DNA of 64,000 nucleotides from Branchiostoma floridae (lineage: Eukaryota > Chordata > Leptocardii > Amphioxiformes > Branchiostomatidae): assembly GCF_000003815.2 (NCBI RefSeq), contig NC_049986.1:15083811-15147810 (forward strand). The letters are read 5' to 3'. The notes under the pieces are model-generated. The model was not told the origin of the DNA and did not search any database. It saw only the letters and a program-made list of their open reading frames with translations. A program made the translations under genes and the position numbers. This document shows positions 22,192 through 33,509 of the stretch, piece by piece. Positions within the stretch are counted from its first letter, which is position 1; every line of letters begins with the position of its first letter.

Positions 22192-23205
22192 AGTTGTTAT
22201 ATATACTGACTAAGGCTTAGGTACCAATTGGAAAAAGGGGCCCTGTCGGGCAGTTCACGTGCTGTTGTTTTTGCAGTTTCGGGCGTGACCCCTACGTGGC
22301 CCCGCGGGACACCTGGCGGCTCCTGGTGAATTTTGGGCCCGGTCGGATCCCGGGTTGAATTTGAGTTAGACTTAAAATGAACCCGGGACCCGATGACAAA
22401 TAGACGCCTTGACCTATCTGGCAGTCCACCGGGCAAATTTGTGGCCGGCCGGGGCTACTTCTCAGACGGGCACTGACGCGATGGACCATTGAGATCTAAG
22501 GTTTAAAAGATGGTATCTCACTGCACTTTGGGCACCGGTGCGGCACTACGGGGTTCGAAAGATTACTCAACGAATTTCAGAAAAGAACGAATTTTCTTAC
22601 TTTTTGTGTATTTTGCGGTCTACTTTTACGTATTACGCGATATCTAAATTATAAGAAATCGGCCCAAGTGCAGTGAAATACCACTTAAAGCCTGATGGGA
22701 AAGGACGCCAATTTTACTCACCGATGGTGCGTTGCTATCCTGGGCGGCAGGTGTTGGAGGTGGGGAGCGGTCTCTCCTATGGGTCTTAGCGGGAATGCGA
22801 ACGAGGAAGCAGTGAGTGTGCGTCGAAGTAGAGGACGGTATGAAAAAATGATTGACACATGGGCTTTATGTCAATTCTAAGCTGCTATTGGTTGCACGAC
22901 GCGTTTGCGTAACGCCCATTTTCACGCAAGGCACAGAGACAAAGCGCCCGTGTGTATGTGTAAAGCACGTATCTCACTGAGGCTACGGCATGTATTACCC
23001 TGTGGCCGAGTGATTTGACAGAGTGCTCAATGAATTTCATCCATAAAAAGAAACGAATTTTCTTACGCTTTGAGTGTTTTGTTGTCTTTTTAGTCATACT
23101 TCTACGTTTTGCATGATATTCCAATTGTAAAGTCAATGGTAACACAAATCTAACTTAGGATGAAGCGACGCTGTGTGATTGACCTTAAGCTTGAAAAAGC
23201 AACTC
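22192..23205. repeat. Duplicate of the 5' region of DyP-GRE paralogue 1
   Basis: From about 22690 to 23000 this aligns with 19015-19320: GGACGCCAATTTTACTCACC, GGAATGCGAACG, AATGATTGACACATGG and GGTTGCACGACGCGTTTG all have counterparts. The minus-strand donor GTGAGTAAAA is preserved at 22716-22721, but no DyP-GRE coding exon is near it, so it is an orphan 5' exon and promoter. The stretch 22192-22690 shows nothing recognisable. Confidence 0.55.
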
Positions 23206-23945
23206 AACACCTGGTGTTCAGACAAAGCCGTGGGCTCAGGGTTATCAAAATACGTTTCCATTACAAGTACCTTGTTATCGTGGGTTAGCGTTGGCGTCGT
23301 TCAACTTTACAAACAAATCATGTTTGAAAGTCTTAATTGCTGTTTGCTCCTGTCTGACCTGCAACGAGTCGTCTGTGAAATATGCATTCATGCAAATCGT
23401 TTGTGTGCTGAGTTTTACTCCAACTCTTGACTTTTCGCTGTGTAATATATCGGCATGAAAAGCACCATCACTCAAACTGGAAAGCTGTGTGTGCGTGTAG
23501 GATTGATCTTGTCTTCCCAGCACTTACACAAATTCCAAATGTCACGATGGTCCGATCGGTCACATTCACAGTACGATCTCTTTTTTCTTTGGTCCTAGAA
23601 ACAGTATAATATCGCGTATAGCAGAACCGATCACCGGTTAAGGTGGAATATCACTGCACTTGGAGCACCGGTGAAACACAACAACCGTGATGTTAGACGG
23701 TTTGATCTATTGAACAAATTTCAAACATAATTTCCTGTGGGGTCGGAGTGGGGTCAGACTTATCAAAGCCCACTTTCATTACCTTGACGTTAGCGTGGCT
23801 TGGGTTTGGCGTCCCGCAAGTTAAAACATGTTTGAAAAGTCTTCAATCTTGTTTGTTCCTGTTTGACATGCAACAACTCATTTGTAAAATATGCATTCAT
23901 GCAAATCCTTTGAGGCGTGTATTGAGCGATTTGTCAAACACCCTA
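23206..23945 (+). promoter_or_regulatory. Octamer-containing promoter-like modules (copies 2 and 3)
   Basis: Two diverged copies, about 23206-23440 and 23735-23940, carry TATGCATTCATGCAAATC, a perfect POU/octamer-type ATGCAAAT site, after TCAAAGC/TCAAAA and GTTAGCGTGG phrases. No acid-phosphatase-like exon follows either copy, so they appear to be orphan modules. Confidence 0.5.
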
Positions 23946-23949
23946 AGTT

Positions 23950-25040
23950 TTTAGGCTGATGTGGTTTATTCCTCCATTTTTACTTGTGAGTAGATGAGTC
24001 AGAAGGTATCAATCAACATTGTCGTAGCGTCTTGTTCATAAGGCCCATTTCCGCTGGGCTGATGTTGGCGAGGGTGTTCTCTACCATTACCTGCAAACCA
24101 TGTGTGCATGACTTTACTTTCCGAAACAATCGCCATCAGTTCTCGTTCGACAAGAATTAAATCGTACGTGTACGAATAAAGCCTGGATTCATGTAAATAT
24201 CATTCTCAAATGTTCTGAGCTTCAAAGGTTTCCGTTGTTTTGTGTTTTTGCACTGTTCTCAGCCGAAGACATGACCTGACGCCGCGTGGGTCGTTCTTAA
24301 ACAATCATCGTTTACTGGTGCTTTGGCCGTTTGATTTAGCCCGTTACTTCAAAGATGGACTAATCTCATAGACGTGCATTGATGTGAATCACTCAAGAAT
24401 TATCGGGTGGTGGGGCGTTTTTTTTACTTTTCTCAATAGGAAATGTCATTAGATCTGGGTTGGGGGTAACTTTTGTCAATAACCATTATCCTTGAACACT
24501 TTGTAAGCTTAATGTGTCTAGACGTAGCAAAACAAGTTTTCATTAAGTTCTTTATTTTGCCTTATTGGTTTGAGGAACATACTGTTCGAAGGCGTGTCAA
24601 ATTTCAAACTTGAGAGAATGTTGTATCCTAACCTTAACAGCCAAGGAGGCCTACGTTCAACTTTCAGACATTTGGCACCTGACGCTCCCACCCCGCGAGA
24701 CAACAGGAGCTAATTGACATTTTCATCAACCTGTCTTGACTTCGTCTTACTTTTGTTTGGACTATCTAAAATGTGCCTTTACCCCCTTGTTTTCTTAAGG
24801 GTATATTCTTTTATTCCAACGACAGTATGTGGAAAGAAAAGATTTTCCAACCTAGGGTCGTTTTAGGTATACGTTTTCTTGGCTCGAAAACTGACTTTGA
24901 CTCAACAACAGCTAAAACACCCGCCTGCTCCCATGTGGGTGACTGACTTAACACATAAGAAATACAATGAACAAAAGACTTCACTCCAATCCAGTTTATT
25001 AAAAATGCATGCAGTCAGCGTATGATCATCAGATAAAGTT
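23950..25040. repeat. Segmental duplication, right copy
   Basis: Counterpart of 11560-12965 in the same orientation, about 12.1 kb away, with several hundred bases fewer. It keeps the same order of landmarks and ends in AATGCATGCAGTCAGCGTATGATC. No gene is recognised in it. Confidence 0.75.
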
Positions 25041-25127
25041 TTTAATTAAGTTCAAGGGGTTTCTTTACTTAGCCTATTACTTGAAGTTGCAGAAAATGTA
25101 GTACGAAGGAGTGTTAAATTTTCTTGC

Positions 25128-25170
25128 CAACTTTATTTACACACACTACTTGCACACATACACACACACG

Positions 25171-25202
<32 letters not shown>

Positions 25203-25212
25203 CACACACATG
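25128..25212. repeat. (CA)n microsatellite
   Basis: A run of CA dinucleotides with a few interruptions (CG, TG, TA) lies between the right segmental duplication and the 3' end of nuclease copy B. Confidence 0.95.
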
Positions 25213-25605
25213 CACTCATGATTTGCATCATTCATCTCCATCAATTTTCCCTCTCGAAACAAGCTGCATATGTAATAAGTATAAAATTTCAGTTGTTTAG
25301 CACAAACAAACATAAATGTTCCTTACAGATTGTGCAAATGAATCCTTAATTTATTCATCCTTTCTTGACTTATCCTGTCTCAAAATCTGTCACTTAAACG
25401 CCCCTGCAGTTCTGACGAAAGCAGCCTAAACTTCTATCAATTCACCACGAGCAAAACAGCTAACACCTAAAACTCTTAACCAGAATACGACATTTTAAAA
25501 ATTCTGCAGCACCCAATTAAGCTAGTCATTTCTTTCACACGCAAAGACCTAAGCACACCAGTCACCACAATTGCCTCTACAAATGCTGCCAAAACCATAA
25601 TCTTC

Positions 25606-28353
25606 TTAGCCAAGGTTATAATGAAGCCCAAAAGGATCATAGGAAGATAAAGCAAACCTTAATACGGCATAAAAGTACATACCCTGGTGACGACTGCATT
25701 TTGTCTCCTTCATCATAGCTCGTGGTTGTGGTTTCACGGCTAAGGCGTCTCGCCTCTCGCTCTCATGAGTGTTCTGGATGTGCTCATGCTCATTCACATG
25801 GGCATCCAGACCGTCCCAGTTATCAACCGGCCGCGGTCCGGCACACACTGACCCGGGGAAGAGATGTTCATCCGCTCCATCGTACAGCCAGGCCTCGAAC
25901 TGGTCCAGCGGAAGTGACGTCACTTCAGAATCGTCGATGTTCGGCCCGTAGAACCCGACTCCGAAGGGACGAAGCCCGGCTCTCTCGTCCCCAGGGTAGC
26001 ACAGCGCCTTCCAGAAGTACCCAGGAATGGCCACTCGTCCTTTCATCCACGTGGTTTGTTCGCCCAGCTTTGTGCCCGTGATGACGTAGAGGGTTCTGCT
26101 GTTGGAACCGGCTTTGACCGCGTTCTTGTAGACTTCTTCTGCTTTTCTGCCAACTGCACGTTCGTACGCCTGCCACGCGTGCTGGTTAAAGTCGTCGTCC
26201 TGTAGAGTTGAAAATGAGTGGCTGTTATTCTAACTTTGAAAAAAAAAATCTTAATGAGCGTTAGTGTTTGTGTTGGTCGACCATCTTCCACTGACCTGCG
26301 GAGCTGCGTTGATCATACTGAAGGTTCCGTCCTGCACGTCTGCATCTTTGTTGTTGATGGAGTTCGGGTTGATGTGGCCCCGGTTGAAGGTGGTTCCGCA
26401 GCCGGAGTAGTCGCTGTCCAGCCCCTGGCAGTCGCCACAGTGACTCTCCTTCAGGTCGTCAAAGCTGGGGCTGAGACGACAGCGAGTTCCGGACACCTTC
26501 CAGATGTCTGACATCCGGGTCACACCCCAACTGTCGGTCTCAACTTCATCACAGCGGACATAGATGGTGTCATGGACTTTCTTTCCGCACAGTCCTGTAA
26601 TATGTACGTAGAAATGATTCAGGGAGGAAACAAGAAAGAGAGAGAGAGAAAAGGAAAACATACAGAAACTAGGTGGCTGAAGCATACATCGCTTCTTCCT
26701 TACACTCTATCTGTCGCCAGAAAGTCAAGACCACAGCATGTCCACGCCAAAAGATAAAAAAAATGGAAATTCTGCTACAATACCAAGGTCACATACTGGG
26801 GGCCCAAAATTGACATTGACCTTGATCTTTCCAACACCTACCCACAAACCAAATACAAGCGTTCGTAGAACTCAACCTTCGTGAAATGGGCTAGGGTGTG
26901 GTGGTTGGAGGGTGTTTTTTATAGACATCTCAGGCAGATTGTCGTCTGGCCTTGGATGCTCTGGTGCATGAGGGCCCCGTGTGATGGCGGACGCCGTGTA
27001 CTCGGGGATGCGGTCGTGTGTGTTGAAGGCGGTGGCGAAAACAGGCTCCCTACCCCCTGCCAGAGTCTGGCAGATCCGACAGGTAGAATCGGAAGATTCG
27101 AAGCTGCTTTTTGGCCAAGAGTTACCAACAAAGAAGCTGTCACAGGAGCTGCTCAGGCGAGAACAGCGCGCGGAACATTCATGTTGAGGAGCCACGTCGT
27201 CTGCAATACGGTTTTCATGAGCACATATACGTACAGACAGTAATCATCGAACAATGCCGAGATTGGTAACAAAAAAAGAATTTTGAATGGTACAACGACA
27301 AGTGAGACTAGCATTGAAACAGTCCCGATGTACCAAAGCTGTAAATATACGTACCCTGACTGCGGCTGCATTTTGACTGTTTTTGCTCTGCCGAGAAAGG
27401 GGCGGTGTAGAAAGTCCTAGAGGGGTCAATACGAAAATAGTCAGATTCAGCACAAATTTTATATACACAAGATGAAATGTGGGTCTGTGTGGCGTAACGG
27501 CAGAGAGTTCCGCTCAGAACCAAGTGGTCTCGGGTTCGAGTCCTGTCAGTTCACCGACCTTGTACCCTTGCGAAGGGCACTTTACAAGACTTTACTCACT
27601 TCACTCAGGTGAAAATGAGTACCTAGCTCCGACTAGGGCTGTCCCTGGAGGCCCCATGTTTGGGACCCCAAGCACGTAAAAGAACCCGCCACACTTATCA
27701 AAAAGATTAGGGGTCCTTCCCGGTATGAGTGGGTCAAACATTTCCGGCTAAATGGGGTAGGGAAGTGGTCTATATGTGGTCTTGCACTATGCAAACTCGT
27801 TTGAAAAACAGCGCAGGTACGAAAACGTACTATGTACAAGAATTGATAAATGGGAAAGGGTGTAGCTCTGTAACTTTTTAATCCATCTAAAGTTTGCTTC
27901 TGTAAGGTTGTTGTTAAATTAGACTTACTCATCGTGTGGTGCATCGTTGCATGACGTCGGTGAATCCTTGGTGCATTCTGGTCATATGAAACGAGAACGA
28001 CGATTACTGTGACGTTACACAAAGAAGGACATTAACATGATCATCTAAACACACATATCATATCGAAGCATCGTATATTCAATACATTTATCTTCATTTT
28101 ATCTTTCCTCCTTTGTGGTGCTCGTAAGGGGTTGCACAGTAGTCCGAGCGATGCTATTGGCATTATCGTTCACCGTACACAGCATGTCCATGGATACCTA
28201 ATTTTGAAACGAACCAAGAACAGACAGTGTATCATCCTCCTCTTTCCTACCTTTGTTCGTCTGTTTTGTGGCAGAAAACGGGATGTTGCTGACAAGCAAG
28301 GCAGCTACGAAGCCCAGTGCCACAATGCCAACCTGGTTGTACAGTTTAGCCAT
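25606..28353 (-). CDS. ENDOD1-like DNA/RNA non-specific endonuclease, copy B (divergent C-terminus)
   Basis: Six exons: 28251-28353, 27929-27977, 27355-27416, 26877-27200, 26296-26594, 25606-26199 (476 residues if the last exon runs to its stop). All junctions keep phase. The leader MAKLYNQVGIVALGFVAALL precedes a small Cys exon and the KCSRSQ exon, the same architecture as copy D. The NUC core FNRGHINPNS has the candidate catalytic His at about 253, and MINAAPQ follows. Two features are unusual. Exon 4 lacks the donor used in the other copies and probably extends to a weaker GTTGAG. The last exon has lost Cys residues kept in A, C and D: FNQCVW is FNQHAW, YECAV is YERAV, IDCS is IDDS, and the terminal Cys are replaced by a longer unrelated tail. 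A possible GTATGT donor near 25683 could instead lead to an unseen exon. A SINE occupies intron 2. Confidence 0.8.
27478..27760 (+). mobile_element. tRNA-derived SINE in intron 2 of nuclease copy B
   Basis: The left part has a tRNA-like internal RNA polymerase III promoter: A box TGGCGTAACGG near 27488 and B box GGTTCGAGTCC near 27532. A non-tRNA body follows (GGTGAAAATGAGTACCTAGC, GGGACCCCAAGCACGTAAAAG). The cloverleaf is incomplete and no CCA-end structure fits, so it is a SINE rather than a tRNA gene. Orientation is opposite to the host gene. The right end is not sharply defined. Confidence 0.75.
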
Positions 28354-30602
28354 GTTTCTGCTATATTCCTTCCGGTACGGTGACTAGTGCTATCTAAGAA
28401 GCTCACTCGTTGAACCTGTCGGAATCAGAATAAAATGTAATTCTTTGTCTGCCAAAATGTGTTAAGGCGTTGAGAAGAACATTTATTGTGCACGTTTCCC
28501 GATAAGTCTCTCGATAAGTCCTCATTTGACTTACATCCATCCAAAGATTGCAAACACAGATTTTAAACAAACAAATAGTGGAAGATCCATATACTAAGAT
28601 TCTTTAGGCAAAAGCAGGGAGTACTTACTTCCAACGTTTCGATGTCTATCAGACAACATCATCAGGGTAGAATGACTGGAAACTACTTCTTGCTGCTACT
28701 TATAAATCATGCTACTTCCATGACGACATCGGCCAAATTAAAATCCAAAATGGCCGACCATAATACCAGATTTATGAATAACTAGCTTTTTATCCCCTAG
28801 AGTTCGAACTACCTGGAATTTTTTCATCAAAAATGTTTAAATGAACGTTTTACTCTATTTCCATTGCTGTTTACGGTTATTTGCGGAAAAAATGTATTTT
28901 TGAAAATTCAAGGTTGTGGATATAAGTTTGCAGAGCCCAAAGGGTATCTTAGATATGCATGACGTCATTTTATGTTGATGTTGATGTTGCTATTGGCAAC
29001 ACAAGTCGTAATAAAAATTAATATTCTGTTATTTGCATTTGCTGTTACATTTATGTAGCATACCTTGAAGTTTTCTGGGAATGCCCTTTACAATACAATC
29101 ATATTGATGACGTCATAATTACTTCATATTACATCATTTTTTGTTTATCATATATTATGTTTACATCATTCTCTAAAAATTTGGTGGTCATATGATAAGT
29201 CGTTTAAGAGTTACAGGATTTAGAAGGGCGGCCTCAAAAGCCCACCCCCCGTCCCAAATTGACCAAAAAAGGCCGTCTGAAAAGGGTTAAAAGAATGGTA
29301 TCTCGCATTCCATCGTCACATAACCGATGGACTGACAAGTAGTAACGTATATAGAAAACTGCCCGAGAGTTTACAGCCAGGAACTTTTAGATAGACTGAC
29401 AAAAAGAAAATGGTATCAAAGTAACATTCAGGGCCACATTCAAGTGATAGGAAAACAACGTTATTGAGACACAATCTTAACCTTATGAAAACCTGACGTA
29501 ACCTTGGCCATTGGAGCATGGAAGAAGGTGAACAATATATATCCAATACAGCACTGACTTACGAACCGCTAGGTTTGACTGTGGAACGAGCAAAGTTCAC
29601 ATACATATTGTGAACATGTGAAGCTCGACATTCAACTTTGGGGGCGTATCCCTGTACTGAACGGGGGCAATAGGTAACCGGTTCAACTTCATGGTTGAAA
29701 TATTCTGTATTTGCTCGCAAATGTGGCCTATCTAGTTCATTATATGTTACATATGTTGCGACGAGTATCTTAAGTGAACAACCGTTGATTTTCTATAAAT
29801 TGACAACGCTGCGATTTCCAATAACTTATTCATCTGGGCTTGAAACGCAACAGTACCGCACGTCAGTGTGAGTGCAAGGGAAAATTGGCGAAAATAACAC
29901 AACAGTGCCGCAAAGAACAAACCCCGATGTACCCCCGCAGTACCGCAAGCCAGTGAGATGCCCACTTTACTACGAAACGTTAACACTCGGTCACAAGATA
30001 CGATAGAATTTGGGTTACTCACATACGATTGAAAATACGAATACAACGGAGAAATGATAGAATTGGACCGAGGGCATTGTATATAATATCCTTGATTGGA
30101 CTTACCAAAAGACGCTTGGGGACGAGAGTTACCGTGATGGTAACTTCCTAACGCTAACACTTTTCTTACACGAGCCTCACTCTCTTTCCCGCAGCTCTCT
30201 CGCTCTCTCTGACCGCGAGGGCCGAGATCGGGGTATAAAAAGGCTAACTATTTTGCATAAGCTTTGGCTGCAATGGTATTTTTGGAGATCATTGGTCAGG
30301 GCGTGGCCGGTCCCACGTGGGATATGGGTACCGACGTCAAGTTCCAGATCCATTATTTTGTACACAGAGCGACCGCGTTCCGAGCTAGGTACCGCGTCTT
30401 CATAATACCCCAGTCACATTTGGTGAAAATCGATCGGACGATGAGTCTGCGGCAATCGCACGAGCCCAATAATAACTTTATTGCACAACAATTATACAAG
30501 GTACAAAGTATGAAAAATACGCGCAACCCTCTGTTGATCTTAAATATAGCCGACCTCCCATCGATACGCCCGAAGATCGTGAATAATGTGACAGAGGATA
30601 AA
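28354..30602. other. Intergenic, repeat remnants
   Basis: Upstream flank of nuclease copy B followed by gene-free DNA. About 28600-28800 contains CCAACGTTTCGATGTCTATCA..ACATCATCAGGGTAGAATGAC, a phrase common to 3' parts of non-LTR elements. Around 29640-29760 a phrase recurs from 9780-9850. Nothing else is recognisable. Confidence 0.4.
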
Positions 30603-31121
30603 GGTGGGGTCCCACCTGCGTATATACTGTAAATGCAGAAATGTTCACGGTGGATTAATATTCGCGGTTTTCGCGGTGACCACTTCACCGCGAACTTAAA
30701 ACTACCGCGAACATGTTTCTTTTATGGTATTAGACTGCAATCTATGGTGTTACCGCGAACTTAAATCCACCGCGAAAAGTCCTTTTTCTCGCTAGCGCGA
30801 AATTAAATCCCCGCGAACTTAAAGGCATTTACAGTATTTTAGTCCGTATGAGGCGCGCATGGGAGTATTTGCCTCCACCAGGCTCCACAGGTCGTTGTAA
30901 AAATAATAGAAACTGGACAAACGTAAACAGGTAACATGTCAGACGAGTTAGCTGGGTCGCTAACCATACTTCTCGGTCAGCTAACTCATCTGGCATGTTA
31001 TGTACCTATATTTGTCCAATTTGTACTATTTTCCCCGCGACCTGTGGAGCCTGGTAGAGACTAAGAGCTTCATACGCACCTCAAACGGACTTGAATATAT
31101 ATACGCATGTGTGACCCCACC
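30603..31121. mobile_element. TTAA-type non-autonomous element carrying a nested MITE
   Basis: The left end GGTGGGGTCCCACCTGCGTA and right end ATACGCATGTGTGACCCCACC are imperfect inverted repeats, flanked by TAAA on each side, compatible with a decayed TTAA target duplication. It shares its terminus with the larger element that starts at 31126. No coding region is present. TTAA targets are used by piggyBac and Kolobok transposons; the superfamily is not settled here. Confidence 0.65.
30625..30836. mobile_element. MITE with TACTGTAAATGC ends
   Basis: A 212-base element with perfect 12-base terminal inverted repeats (TACTGTAAATGC / GCATTTACAGTA). Its interior is full of CGCGGT and ACCGCGAA phrases (for example TTCGCGGTTTTCGCGGTGACC and CCGCGAACTTAAA). 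It lies inside the element at 30603-31121, so it is the younger insertion. Confidence 0.8.
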
Positions 31122-32025
31122 TAAAGGTGGGTTTACACCTGCGTATATTTTCAAGTGCGCATGATTTCCGCATGAAATTTTGTCAATACGCGGCCGAACG
31201 CCCAACATTTGGATTTTTTTTAAATAAATTAAATTGTACGTCGAGCCCATCTGGCGTTTGAATTACGACTTCAGCGTTTTCATTTCGCATGAGATGCGTA
31301 TGATTGCAACTGAAATGCGCAACAAAATTTTCCGTACTGCGAATAGATTCGTATGGGGTACGTATGTTGGTCGTTTTCCGGACGCACACAACGTCTACCG
31401 ACCGCATGCCTGACGCACCTGGTGCTAACTGCATTCCAAACGCATTTCAGGTGTGTCAGAGGAACAGTTTGTGTTACATATACTTTTGTTTGCGAGCATT
31501 GCCAATAGAGTATTTTTGTTAGAGGAACCCTTTGTACTACGCATGCTTTTGTTTACAGGCAGTGCAAGTAGAACATTGACAAGTAAACAGTGAAGAGGTT
31601 TTTTTTATTCATTTGCGAAGCAGTGAAGCAGTGACACTGTGCTTTTACAGTAATGTAGGCCATCATTTACCTTAAGAAGTTATGTGCACTGTTAAGATTG
31701 TGTTTGTTTTCACTTTGTCCTTAATGATTTCCCCTATCATCTTAGTATTTCAACTACTATAAAAATCACACCCATACACACCACAAAACGTATTGAAGAT
31801 CTTTATTAAACACGTAAATGTGCACTGTTAAGATTGTGTTTGTTTTCACTTTGTCCTTAATGATTTCCCCTATCATCTTAGTATTTCAACTACTATAAAA
31901 ATCACACCCATACACACCACAAAACGTATTGAAGATCTTTATTAAACACGTAAATTAAACAATTATGAAACCTTACGCCCTCTTTCAAAGTTGTAATATG
32001 GCTCTATATTGCACCTTTATATCAT

Positions 32026-32697
32026 GTGGTTCTACACACACAAAAAAGTGCCATTATCAGCAAATTAAGTCAAATATCTGTTACACAAAATGGCACGTGT
32101 GTCACACAAATTGACCCAGTGCTTGAGCAGGTTCCTCTACATCTTCCCGTCCCTGGAGGCTCTGTTGGGACCAGTGTCCTGCATTCATGGTGTCCTGCAA
32201 GTTGTGGCCATCTCTCCATGCCCCCGGTACAAATTCGTCGGTCCTGGCCTGGATCTGACATCATAAACCGGAAGATTCCAAAAAATCCCTATCGACCAGA
32301 GGATTTGTCCATTCTTTCCAGAGCTAATAGAAGACGAATATCACTTTATGGTTGTATGTCCCAAATATTCCGATATACGCAATTCTCTATACAGAAGCTG
32401 TCATTTTATACACAAGGATTTATCCAAATGGACCTGAAGTGCAAATTCAAATACATAATGACATGTGACAATCCCTGCATGGCAGATATAGAAAAATATA
32501 TCAAAGAAGGTTTAGACATTAGAAATTCCCCAAATGATTGTAAAAGCCTCCAATGATTGTAAGAAACTTATCCCATACTACAACTCCTGTATTAGTTAGA
32601 TAAGCCTTAAGTTAAGTTATAGCACTGTAGTTATGTAGATGCCATACTTTGTACCTCGTACAATTGTTGTGCAATAAAGTTATATACATCTTGAGAT
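32026..32697 (+). mobile_element. LINE 3' fragment in left arm
   Basis: One frame encodes RICPFFPELIEDEYHFMVVC and then PKYSDIRNSLY, the C-terminal Cys/His knuckle that ends many non-LTR retrotransposon polymerases (C-x2-C..EDE.HF..C..Y). Downstream is a short tail with GTGCAATAAAGTTATATACA near 32680. The polymerase core is absent, so this is a 5'-truncated, dead copy. The frame is interrupted relative to neighbouring open segments. Confidence 0.65.
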
Positions 32698-33509
32698 GAT
32701 TTTTTTTGTCTGGAGTCAGATGCACCTTCGTATTTATTCCAAATCTGGAGTGTGCGTCGATCACGCTATCAGTACGCGTAGTATGCGCAAAGCGATCGCA
32801 GAACGCACGGTACTAAATCGTGATCTATGTGTGCATTCGCTATACGGTCGCTCATGGTGCGTTGTGTCTGCGCTGTAAGAACGCTATGTACTCGCATTAC
32901 CGCGATTTCCGCGTATTACTGCGTGTAAAGCGCAAACATGTAGCGTCTTCATAGTAAACCACCTTTAAAGGTGGGTTTACACCTGCGTATATTTTCATGC
33001 CGCATGAGTTCCGTTTTGACATTTTTCGACATTTTGACTGATTTCTTCAATACGCGGCCGCACGCACAAGTCGCACCCCTATCGCATCTGAATCGTCTTT
33101 AGAAAGTTTCACGTACGCAGGCAAACGAAAATATACGCCCAGTTCGCCTGATAGTTTTGGACATGCACAAAAATATCATTCGTACGCAGTTTGGTGCCCA
33201 AAACGTTATGGATGCGCAATACAGTGGTCCCACGTCGGTCGATTGCGCTATGAAGACGCTACATGTTTGCGCTTTACACGCAGTAATACGCGGAAATCGC
33301 GGTAATGCGAGTACATAGCGTTCTTACAGCGCAGACACAACGCACCATGAGCGACCGTATAGCAAATGCACACATAGATCACGATTTAGTACCGTGCGTT
33401 CTGCGATCGCTATGCGCATACTACGCGTACTGATAGCGTGATCGACGCACACTCCAGATTTGGAATAAATACGAAGGTGCATCTGACTCCAGACAAAAAA
33501 AATCATCTC

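Noticed and set aside
27478-27560. tRNA gene
   Set aside because: The A and B boxes are good but no full cloverleaf or 3' terminator follows; a longer non-tRNA body follows, as in a SINE.
32696-33506. Identical 60-codon open frames near 32696 (+) and 33506 (-)
   Set aside because: They are the same inverted-repeat sequence seen in both arms and have no start context or domain.
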